From positions 1-7,718 of the forward strand of contig JAUQXG010000271.1 of NCBI GenBank assembly GCA_030834765.1: DNA of 7,718 nucleotides, read 5' to 3'. Under the pieces are notes generated by a model. It saw nothing but the letters and a program-made list of their open reading frames with translations, searched no databases and was not told the DNA's origin. Below, in pieces: positions 1 through 5,570 of this stretch. The stretch is from Lutispora sp. GTDB taxonomy: Bacteria > Bacillota > Clostridia > Lutisporales > Lutisporaceae. Within the stretch, counting starts at the first letter, position 1. Every line of letters starts with the position of its first letter. Position numbers and translations under genes: made by a program.

Positions 1-650
<650 letters not shown>

Positions 651-665
651 TATAAATAAAAAACC

Positions 666-713
666 ATAAGTCAAAGGCCACCTTTTTAGAGGGTGGCCTT
701 TGACTTATATTTT
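666..713 (+). terminator. Strong hairpin terminator after the collagen-like gene, possibly bidirectional
   Basis: A 17-bp perfect stem (666-682 with 692-708) encloses a 9-base loop 15 bases after the stop codon. It is followed on the + strand by ATTTT. On the other strand the hairpin is followed by GG and six T, so it may also stop transcription arriving from the right, though no minus-strand gene was seen there. Confidence 0.85.
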
Positions 714-750
714 GATAGCACTACAATAAGCTCAAATAAAAATTGATGAA

Positions 751-778
751 CACATACATGCCTCTGTAGACATAATAC
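751..778 (+). promoter_or_regulatory. Weak sigma-E-like promoter candidate for the gerS-like gene
   Basis: CACATAC at 751-757 and CATAATAC at 771-778, 13 bases apart, loosely resemble mother-cell sigma-E elements (ATA-type -35 and CATA-type -10). No convincing sigma-A pair was found between 714 and 831. Homologous genes are known to be expressed in the mother cell in B. subtilis, which is why this was considered. The match is weak and could be chance in AT-rich DNA. Confidence 0.22.
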
Positions 779-831
779 GAGTTATTCTTCATAAAATGAG
801 AAATATAGCAAGAAAATAATGGAGGTGTGAT

Positions 832-1488
832 ATGAAGTATCATGTTTTTAAAAGGATTATAATAATATTTTTGGGTTGTATTTTTCTCTTTGGCTGTAGC
901 AGTACCGTTGGGAAAGAAGAAAAGATAATAAAAAAGCTTAAAGATATTAATTCTTACACATGTAATGTAACGGTGAAAGCAAAAAATAATAAAAGTGTCA
1001 TGGAATATGAATTAAAACATTACTATAAAAAGAATACAGGCTTTAGGGTAGAAGTAATCAAACCTAAAGAATTAAAAGGGCAAATACTAATTTATACAGC
1101 AAATAAATTTCTTTCCTATAATCCAGCTTCAGATAATACTCTTTCAGTTGATGATTCTAATGAAATATTTGGTTATCATATGCTTTTAGGGACCTTTCTT
1201 CAATATTATAATGAGTATAATATTGAAGAAACAAAAAGTGAAAGCTATAAAGATTTTAAGTGCTATACATATAGATTAACATTGGCTAATAGCAATACTT
1301 ATATGAACCAAGTAAAATGCTATGTAAATAAAGAGAATGGATTACCAGTAAAGATGGACATATTAGATAAAGATGGAAATAAAACAACAGAAGTCGAGTA
1401 CACTGATTTTGTATGGAATCCCAAAATTGATACAGAAATCTTTGAGTTAAATAAAAATATAGAAGGTAAAAAAGAAATTTTGAAGTAA
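832..1488 (+). CDS. GerS/YdcC-like sporulation lipoprotein with LolA-type fold
   Basis: A 218-residue lipoprotein. A basic N-terminus (KRII) is followed by a hydrophobic stretch and the lipobox LFGC with the lipidated Cys at residue 22, so the mature chain of about 197 residues should sit on the outer face of a membrane. The body has the pattern of LolA/LolB-fold proteins: strands with alternating hydrophobic residues, GFRVEVIKP, LIYTANKFLSYNP, and a late stretch reading GLPVKMDILDKDGNKTTEVEYTDF. The start is fixed by GGAGGTG at 821-827, six bases (counted from GGAGG) before the ATG. Its position immediately ahead of alr and mazEF matches ydcC in B. subtilis and gerS in C. difficile. GerS there works with the amidase CwlD in making cortex muramic lactam and is needed for germination. 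The fold and context are well supported; the exact GerS role in this organism is inferred. Confidence 0.8.
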   Translation: MKYHVFKRIIIIFLGCIFLFGCSSTVGKEEKIIKKLKDINSYTCNVTVKAKNNKSVMEYELKHYYKKNTGFRVEVIKPKELKGQILIYTANKFLSYNPASDNTLSVDDSNEIFGYHMLLGTFLQYYNEYNIEETKSESYKDFKCYTYRLTLANSNTYMNQVKCYVNKENGLPVKMDILDKDGNKTTEVEYTDFVWNPKIDTEIFELNKNIEGKKEILK

Positions 1489-1525
1489 TATTTTTAGATT
1501 AAGAATCCCTTTATAAAGTACATAG

Positions 1526-1534
1526 TGATATAAT
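1526..1534 (+). promoter_or_regulatory. Extended -10 promoter candidate for alr
   Basis: TGATATAAT is a perfect extended -10 element (TG-N-TATAAT). No good -35 hexamer lies 16-18 bases upstream, which is usual for extended -10 promoters. It sits in the gap between the lipoprotein gene and alr and would give a leader of about 20 bases, letting alr be expressed in growing cells independently of a sporulation promoter upstream. Confidence 0.5.
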
Positions 1535-1550
1535 ATGATTAGAAAAACAG

Positions 1551-1556
1551 GGGAGG
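1551..1556 (+). promoter_or_regulatory. Ribosome binding site that decides the alr start
   Basis: GGGAGG ends one base before the ATG at 1558 but seven bases before the in-frame ATG at 1564. Only the second spacing is normal, so the shorter product beginning MFDLNKVRPAW is preferred. Confidence 0.7.
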
Positions 1557-1563
1557 AATGAAA

Positions 1564-2736
1564 ATGTTTGATTTAAACAAAGTAAGACCAGCATGGGCAG
1601 AGATTAATTTGGATAATTTAGCTCATAATATGAGAGAAATAAGAAAGTTAACAAAACCAGATGCTTTGGTTACTGCAGTAATAAAGGCGGATGGATATGG
1701 TCATGGTGCGACAAAAATAACAAAGACACTTTTAGAAAATGGAGCCGATAGGTTTGCTGTGGCAGTAATTGATGAAGCTATTGAACTTAGAAATTCAGAA
1801 GTTAATGTTCCAATATTAGTTCTTGGATATACTTCTCCCCAAAGAGCAGAAGAAGTATTGCAATATGATATTGAACAAACTGTATACTCCATGGAAGTGG
1901 CGGAAGCTCTTTCAAAGGAAGCCTCCAGAGTAAATAAAATTTCTAAAATTCATATAAAGATTGATTCAGGCATGGGGAGAATTGGACTACAACCAAATAA
2001 TGATACCATAGAAATCATAAAGAAAATCTATAATATGCCTCATATCGTTATAGAAGGCATATTTACACACTTTGCCATAGCTGATGAAGTTGATAAGACC
2101 TATACAAATCAGCAATTTGAAAAGTTTAGTTGGGTTTGCAATGAACTTGAGAAAGCTGGTATTCATATAAGATTGAAGCACTGTGGGAATAGTGCTACTA
2201 TAATAGATTTACCACAAATGCATGAGAATATGGTTAGAGCAGGAATTATTCTATATGGATTAGCACCTTCCAATGATGTAGAACTACAAAAACTTGAACT
2301 AAAACAGGTTATGTCTTTAAAAGCAAGAGTAACTCATGTAAAAGAGATTTCGGAGGGTCAGAGCGTAAGCTACGGTAGAAAGTTTATTGCTTCTAAAACC
2401 AGCAAAATCGCCTCTTTGCCGCTAGGCTATGCAGATGGTTATACAAGACTTCTTTCTGGAAAAGCAGAAGCATTGATAAAAGGAATAAGAGTGCCAGTGA
2501 TAGGAAGAATTTGCATGGATCAATGTATGATAGAAGTTACAGGTATTGAAGATGTAAATGTAGGCGATGAAGTCGTTTTATTTGGAGAGCAGGGACAAAG
2601 CTTTATTAGTATTGATGAGCTTGCTGAAAAGCTAGGAACAATAAATTATGAAATTGTTTGCATGATTGCTAGAAGAGTTCCTAGAGTATATATTCAGGAC
2701 GGAAAGATAGTAGATGTTTTGAATTATCTAATTTAA
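1564..2736 (+). CDS. alr: Alanine racemase (PLP-dependent)
   Basis: Interconverts L- and D-alanine, supplying D-Ala for peptidoglycan; spore formers also use it to tune alanine-dependent germination. The 390-residue length is typical. Near the N-terminus AVIKADGYGHG carries the PLP-binding lysine (Lys41 from the start chosen here) of the N-terminal TIM-barrel. Further motifs are HIKIDSGMGRIG, the HCGNSA segment, RAGIILYG, and SVSYGRKF, whose Tyr270 is the second catalytic base acting from the partner subunit. The C-terminal beta domain holds LPLGYADGY, GRICMDQCMIEV and NYEIVCMIARRVPRVY. All expected landmarks are intact. A start at 1558 (two residues longer) is possible but its ribosome-site spacing is too short. 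It lies 75 bases after the GerS-like lipoprotein gene with no terminator between, so read-through from there is likely in addition to the extended -10 promoter. Confidence 0.97.
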   Translation: MFDLNKVRPAWAEINLDNLAHNMREIRKLTKPDALVTAVIKADGYGHGATKITKTLLENGADRFAVAVIDEAIELRNSEVNVPILVLGYTSPQRAEEVLQYDIEQTVYSMEVAEALSKEASRVNKISKIHIKIDSGMGRIGLQPNNDTIEIIKKIYNMPHIVIEGIFTHFAIADEVDKTYTNQQFEKFSWVCNELEKAGIHIRLKHCGNSATIIDLPQMHENMVRAGIILYGLAPSNDVELQKLELKQVMSLKARVTHVKEISEGQSVSYGRKFIASKTSKIASLPLGYADGYTRLLSGKAEALIKGIRVPVIGRICMDQCMIEVTGIEDVNVGDEVVLFGEQGQSFISIDELAEKLGTINYEIVCMIARRVPRVYIQDGKIVDVLNYLI

Positions 2737-2769
2737 TACCTGTAGATGTAATTACCATTATTTAATCAT

Positions 2770-2798
2770 ATGCAATTGCCATACAATTGGTATATAAT
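2770..2798 (+). promoter_or_regulatory. Candidate mazEF promoter P1
   Basis: A perfect TATAAT -10 at 2793-2798 has a weak -35 (ATGCAA at 2770-2775) at the standard 17-base spacing. The spacer is filled by two copies of an 11-bp element, suggesting a regulator binds on top of the promoter. It would yield a leader of roughly 100 bases before mazE. Confidence 0.45.
2773..2794 (+). repeat. Tandem 11-bp repeat, possible operator
   Basis: CAATTGCCATA and CAATTGGTATA stand directly head to tail and agree at 9 of 11 positions, each beginning with the palindrome CAATTG. The 11-base period puts both copies on the same helix face, inside the spacer and -10 of P1. Ribbon-helix-helix antitoxins often bind such tandem sites, so MazE autoregulation is a reasonable guess but is not shown by the sequence. 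Confidence 0.4.
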
Positions 2799-2842
2799 AC
2801 TATATATGTGGTTAGATTAAATTTAAAGATAAAAAGAATATT

Positions 2843-2870
2843 TTGACATGCTCCAACATACATAAATAGT
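2843..2870 (+). promoter_or_regulatory. Second candidate mazEF promoter P2
   Basis: A consensus -35 TTGACA (2843-2848) is followed after 16 bases by AATAGT (2865-2870), a 4-of-6 match to the -10. A start near 2877 would leave a short leader before the mazE ribosome site. It is weaker than P1 at the -10 and better at the -35. Confidence 0.3.
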
Positions 2871-2902
2871 GATTAAGCTTTTGATTAACTGGAGGTGCTG
2901 GT

Positions 2903-3178
2903 GTGGCCGAGATAAAAAGAATTGCAATATGTTTGCCTGATAGCCTTTTAAAGGAATTTGATAATATGGTTTGCAATGAAAATGTCAATAGAAGTGAATT
3001 GATTCGTAAAGCGATGAGATTATATATAAAGGAAACAAAGGTCATGGATTATTCAGAAAGAATGAGAAAAGGTTATATAGAAATGGGGCAAATAAATATC
3101 ACACTTGCAGAGATCGGGTTGACTGCAGATTATGAAACAATAGTAAACTATGAATCCAGGCTGGCGGAGAGTGAGTAG
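2903..3178 (+). CDS. mazE: MazE/EndoAI-type antitoxin (ribbon-helix-helix)
   Basis: A 91-residue antitoxin that should neutralise the MazF RNase encoded next. Residues ~4-45 are a ribbon-helix-helix DNA-binding domain: a short strand KRIAICLPD, then LLKEFDNMV and the turn [14 protein letters not shown]. The C-terminal tail, [16 protein letters not shown] through LAEIGL to YESRLAESE, matches the toxin-binding tail of the B. subtilis antitoxin in character and length (about 93 residues there). The start is GTG at 2903, set by GGAGG at 2891-2895 seven bases upstream; no in-frame ATG is near. The stop lies one base before mazF, so the two are translated together. The protein probably represses its own promoter; the tandem repeat at 2773-2794 is the obvious candidate site. 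Confidence 0.93.
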   Translation: MAEIKRIAICLPDSLLKEFDNMVCNENVNRSELIRKAMRLYIKETKVMDYSERMRKGYIEMGQINITLAEIGLTADYETIVNYESRLAESE

Positions 3179-3179
3179 A

Positions 3180-3536
3180 GTGATAGTAAAAAGAGGCGAC
3201 ATATTCTACGCGGATTTAAGCCCCGTAATAGGATCCGAACAAGGAGGAGTCAGACCTGTTTTGATAGTTCAAAATGATATAGGAAACAAATATAGTCCTA
3301 CAGTTATTGTTGCGGCCATAACCTCCCAGATTAACAAAGCCAAGCTTCCTACTCATGTAGAAATAAATGCAACTGAGTATGGGATCACAAAGGATTCCGT
3401 AATCTTGCTTGAGCAAATAAGAACAATCGACAAAAAAAGACTGAAAGAAAAGATAGGACATTTGTCCGATGAATTAATGTATAGGGTAAATGACTCCTTG
3501 CAGATAAGCTTCGGACTCACTGATTATACAGTATAA
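3180..3536 (+). CDS. mazF: MazF/EndoA-type mRNA interferase toxin
   Basis: A 118-residue ribosome-independent endoribonuclease of the PemK/MazF fold, very close to B. subtilis EndoA, which cuts single-stranded RNA at UACAU. Visible hallmarks are the opening [12 protein letters not shown], then [16 protein letters not shown] with the catalytic Arg25, VAAITSQI with catalytic Thr48, KLPTHVEI and [17 protein letters not shown]. The start is placed at GTG 3180 because the protein then begins MIVKRGD exactly as in EndoA, and GGAGA at 3166-3170 lies nine bases upstream. A longer frame from ATG 3150 would overlap mazE, add ten residues unlike the family, and has no good ribosome site. One base separates it from the mazE stop. 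No catalytic residue is lost, so the toxin should be active. A terminator follows. Confidence 0.96.
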   Translation: MIVKRGDIFYADLSPVIGSEQGGVRPVLIVQNDIGNKYSPTVIVAAITSQINKAKLPTHVEINATEYGITKDSVILLEQIRTIDKKRLKEKIGHLSDELMYRVNDSLQISFGLTDYTV

Positions 3537-3554
3537 ATACATATATTTTAATAA

Positions 3555-3599
3555 CAAAAAACATAGCAAGAGGCATCTCTTGCTATGTTTTTTATTTTT
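3555..3599 (+). terminator. Intrinsic terminator after mazF
   Basis: A 12-bp perfect stem (3561-3572 with 3577-3588), loop GCAT, extended by A-T pairs on the flanks, is followed by TTTTTTATTTTT. The A-tract on the left makes it a possible bidirectional terminator. It closes the gerS-like/alr/mazEF block. Confidence 0.93.
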
Positions 3600-3642
3600 G
3601 AACTATGTAAAAATATATCTGAAATTAGCAAATGATTGTACA

Positions 3643-3671
3643 TTGACACTTTTTTTAGAATTTGATACAAT
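3643..3671 (+). promoter_or_regulatory. Near-consensus sigma-A promoter of the membrane-protein cassette
   Basis: TTGACA (3643-3648) and TACAAT (3666-3671) are separated by exactly 17 bases, making this the best vegetative promoter in the window. Transcription would start near 3678, giving a leader of about 77 bases before the ribosome site at 3745-3750. The cassette is therefore probably expressed in growing cells, unlike the sporulation-type genes upstream. Confidence 0.75.
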
Positions 3672-3754
3672 TAATGGCGGTTGTGGATTGTATAAAATTT
3701 AACAATGATATTGAACTTTCTTATTAATTTCTAACTAGTATTCTGGAGGAAAAA

Positions 3755-4074
3755 ATGATTATGAAATTATTAAGCAGGTCAAATCCTTTCATGAGAAATT
3801 TCCTTTACCTGTAATTGCTCGTGTAGTGATAGATAATATTTTATTTATGTTGTATATAATAGGTCCGTTTTTATTACTAACTTTAATTTCTGGGTCTCTG
3901 CTAATATACTTAAATAATTTTGAACCATTATTATGGCTATCTATATTTTATAATTCTTTTCTATCAGTTTTAGATATATTAAATATATTACTCGTAGTTA
4001 GAAATTGCAAAAATACCATTTGCTTTAAATTATCTAATTTTAATTTATATTCAGGCAAGGAGGGAATAAAATGA
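3755..4074 (+). pseudogene. Small two-segment membrane protein, apparently frameshifted at its first codons
   Basis: I do not recognise the family. GGAGGA at 3745-3750 stands five bases before ATG 3755, but that frame stops after 19 residues (3812-3814). The frame beginning with the G of that ATG (3757) reads DYEIIKQVKSFHEKFPLPVI and continues without a stop to TGA at 4072-4074. It contains two strongly hydrophobic segments, NILFMLYIIGPFLLLTLI and later LLWLSIFYNSFLSVLDILNI. One missing base just after the ATG would restore a single protein of about 106 residues. In-frame starts upstream are absent, and the only later one (GTG 3826) has no ribosome site. The stop overlaps the next start as ATGA, showing the pair evolved as a coupled operon. 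Causes could be a real mutation, a phase-variable or slippery start, or a sequencing error in the adjacent A-run. Confidence 0.6.
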
Positions 4075-4559
4075 GTAAAGTAAGGCAGTTGCATGAATTT
4101 CTATGGAAAGCATCTACCCCTAGATTTATTGGCTTAATGGTATTTATAGGATATGCTTTTAATTTTGCTTCTATAAATTTTATATACTTTTTTACGAAGG
4201 TAAATCCTGTTTCTTCGTGGGGAAATGTAAGTGATAATATTGGTGCTTTTTCCTTTATCTCATCTACTATTATTTCTCCATACATTGAAACATTGGTATT
4301 CCAAGCCTTTGTCATTGAAATACTATGTAAAAAAGTATATAATAATAAAACAAAAATGCTTCTCTCTGCAGCATGCTTTGGTTTGTTACATTTAGTATAT
4401 AGTCCATTTTATTCTATAAGTGCATTTGTAGTTGGAATTATTTTTGCATATTCATATATATTGTATAAAAAAAAGGAACAAAACCCCATTCTAGTAGTTA
4501 CAATCATACATGGTTCGATTAATGCTATTTCCCTAATAGTGAGCCAATTAATCAAATAA
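4071..4559 (+). CDS. CPBP-family (CAAX protease/bacteriocin-processing type) membrane protein with degenerate motif 1
   Basis: A 162-residue multi-pass membrane protein. Three motifs identify the CPBP (Abi) fold: SPYIETLVFQ in place of the usual EExxxR (Glu73 kept, second Glu replaced by Thr, Arg by Gln78), FGLLH (Phe103 to His107), and HGSIN (His147, Asn151). In Rce1-like members the first Glu and the His residues make up the active site, so the catalytic set is present although motif 1 is altered. The family includes prenyl-protein type proteases and proteins giving self-immunity to bacteriocins; the substrate here is unknown. It is short for the family, lacking some N-terminal helices. GGAGG at 4059-4063 lies seven bases before the ATG, and the start overlaps the stop of the preceding small membrane gene, implying coupled translation and a shared task. 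Confidence 0.75.
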   Translation: MSKVRQLHEFLWKASTPRFIGLMVFIGYAFNFASINFIYFFTKVNPVSSWGNVSDNIGAFSFISSTIISPYIETLVFQAFVIEILCKKVYNNKTKMLLSAACFGLLHLVYSPFYSISAFVVGIIFAYSYILYKKKEQNPILVVTIIHGSINAISLIVSQLIK

Positions 4560-4594
4560 CAATTTAGTAAAACAAAGCCTACAGAAGCTCTATT

Positions 4595-4620
4595 AAAGTG
4601 ATTTTGCAGGATTACTTTTT
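4595..4620 (+). terminator. Weak AT-rich terminator candidate after the CPBP gene
   Basis: An 8-bp stem with one G-T pair (4595-4602 with 4611-4618) and an eight-base loop ends in a short T-run (4616-4620), 35 bases after the stop codon. The stem is mostly A-T, so termination may be incomplete. Confidence 0.35.
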
Positions 4621-4713
4621 ATATAAATTTATCATTTGATTTAATGGAAATTTTCTTTAGCTTACTTTTACATTGATTCTTTACTACTTCTGATCATTAT
4701 GAATAATAATTAA

Positions 4714-4754
4714 TGCGGCAACCAAATGTGGAATAGCCGCTTTTCTGTTTTTTC
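4714..4754 (+). terminator. Intrinsic terminator with a two-part stem
   Basis: GCGGC (4714-4718) pairs with GCCGC (4736-4740); inside them CCA pairs with TGG around a four-base loop. A T-rich tract with runs of four and six T follows (4741-4754). Orientation is +, because the other side lacks a T-run. It probably catches read-through from the CPBP cassette. Confidence 0.65.
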
Positions 4755-4793
4755 ATATTACAAGTTTGTTACTTAAAAGGGTTTTTAAAAAAA

Positions 4794-4820
4794 TTGACGA
4801 AATAAGAAATAATATAAAAT
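4794..4820 (+). promoter_or_regulatory. Promoter candidate for the coiled-coil protein gene, with a possible 0A box
   Basis: TTGACG (4794-4799) is followed after 15 bases by TAAAAT (4815-4820); the spacing is short. The -35 overlaps TGACGAA (4795-4801), which fits the Spo0A box form TGNCGAA. Such a short motif is expected a few times by chance in this much DNA, so Spo0A control is only a possibility. Confidence 0.3.
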
Positions 4821-4864
4821 ATAAGCATATGTGCTTCTATTATTTTACTGTGAGGAGCTGAAAG

Positions 4865-5452
4865 TTGGTGAATGTCCTTAAAAATAAGAAAATACATATC
4901 ATTTGTATAACCGCAGTATTAATCATTATTTCTGTAGTAGTAATCAGTGCCGCAGATGGAGGGGTTCCAGGATCTGAGTCTGACCCACTTGTAACGCAAA
5001 GCTTTGTTGAACAAAAAATTGATCAGATCAAATATTATACCGACAGTGTTTTAGGCGGCATAGGCACAGAGAATAAAAAAGCCAAAGAAGAAATAGCTGC
5101 ACTTCAGGTTCAGCTGCAGCAACAAAAAGATGAATTGTTAAAATTAAGAACGGATATAAGCGCCATGAGCCAAACATCATCAGGGGTTGCAAAGTTTGAA
5201 GTAGTAGAGTTGAAAAAGGGTCAGATTTTAATATCAGGTGATGGTTCTGAAATAATACCTAGATCAGGGAAGATGACGGCAGTATACGGACAAAATGGAG
5301 GACTTAGTGATATTACATCAGCAAAAGATCTGAAAGCTGGAGAAGCAATTGTTCTTAATCATATGCTAATCTCTGCTCGTGATGATGGAAGAGGGTTAAA
5401 AGCAACTACAGAGGTTTTCTTGCTAGTAAAAGGACCCTATACTATAAAGTAA
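4865..5452 (+). CDS. Membrane-anchored or secreted coiled-coil protein of unknown function
   Basis: A 195-residue protein with no function I can assign. Residues ~10-28 are one hydrophobic segment after a basic start (KNKK), ending in ISAADGG, so it is either an N-terminal anchor or a signal peptide cut after Ala30. SDPLVTQSFVEQKI follows (residues 39-52). Residues ~68-100 are a likely coiled coil rich in Glu, Lys, Gln and Leu. The C-terminal half, from FEVVELKKGQILISGDGSEI through DITSAKDLKAGEAI and NHMLISARDDGRGLKATTEV to VKGPYTIK, looks like one globular extracytoplasmic domain. I believe this layout recurs as conserved hypothetical proteins in spore-forming Firmicutes, from memory only. 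The start is TTG 4865, seven bases after AGGAG at 4853-4857; GTG 4868 is the alternative. It stands alone between two terminators. Confidence 0.82.
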   Translation: MVNVLKNKKIHIICITAVLIIISVVVISAADGGVPGSESDPLVTQSFVEQKIDQIKYYTDSVLGGIGTENKKAKEEIAALQVQLQQQKDELLKLRTDISAMSQTSSGVAKFEVVELKKGQILISGDGSEIIPRSGKMTAVYGQNGGLSDITSAKDLKAGEAIVLNHMLISARDDGRGLKATTEVFLLVKGPYTIK

Positions 5453-5465
5453 TGTAAAGAATCTG

Positions 5466-5507
5466 AAATGATGTGAAACCACTAATTAGTGATTCCACAT
5501 CATTTTT
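5466..5507 (+). terminator. Intrinsic terminator after the coiled-coil protein gene
   Basis: A 10-bp perfect outer stem (5466-5475 with 5496-5505) continues, past small mismatches, into the palindrome CACTAATTAGTG (5480-5491). A T-run closes the hairpin (5503-5507). It begins 13 bases after the stop codon. Confidence 0.88.
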
Positions 5508-5537
5508 ATTGTGTAGATTTTACTTATGTTGTAATAT

Positions 5538-5543
5538 TATAAT
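5538..5543 (+). promoter_or_regulatory. -10 candidate for the acyltransferase gene
   Basis: TATAAT stands 14 bases before the ribosome site of the next gene and just after the preceding terminator, where a promoter is needed. No recognisable -35 lies 16-18 bases upstream, so only the -10 is claimed. Confidence 0.3.
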
Positions 5544-5570
5544 GAATTTAAAATTCAGAGGTGAAATGAT

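Larger units (their letters stand above)
4560..4864. other. Gene-free stretch of about 300 bases
   Basis: No reading frame with a ribosome site was seen on either strand. It holds a weak hairpin soon after the CPBP gene, a better GC-stemmed terminator at 4714-4754, a run of T and A tracts, and a promoter candidate with ribosome site for the next gene. The ~95 bases between the two hairpins have no recognised content. Confidence 0.6.

Noticed and set aside
1701..2181. Minus-strand frames within alr.
   Set aside because: They lie opposite a fully conserved enzyme and have no ribosome sites or recognisable protein features.
2812..3045. Minus-strand frame over the mazE start.
   Set aside because: It overlaps the mazE coding region, has no protein family features and no ribosome site.
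3150..3536. mazF starting at ATG 3150.
   Set aside because: It overlaps mazE and adds ten residues absent from the family; GTG 3180 reproduces the EndoA N-terminus and has a ribosome site.
2903..3536. mazEF as evidence of a recent mobile island.
   Set aside because: Linkage of this pair to alr is conserved in Firmicutes; no transposase, integrase or flanking repeats were seen.
4040..4315. Minus-strand frame opposite the CPBP gene.
   Set aside because: It is a shadow of the CPBP coding sequence, whose motifs and ribosome site are convincing.
4714..4740. GCGGC...GCCGC hairpin as a recombination (attC-like) site.
   Set aside because: There is no integrase, core site or repeated copy, and the trailing T-tract explains it as a terminator.
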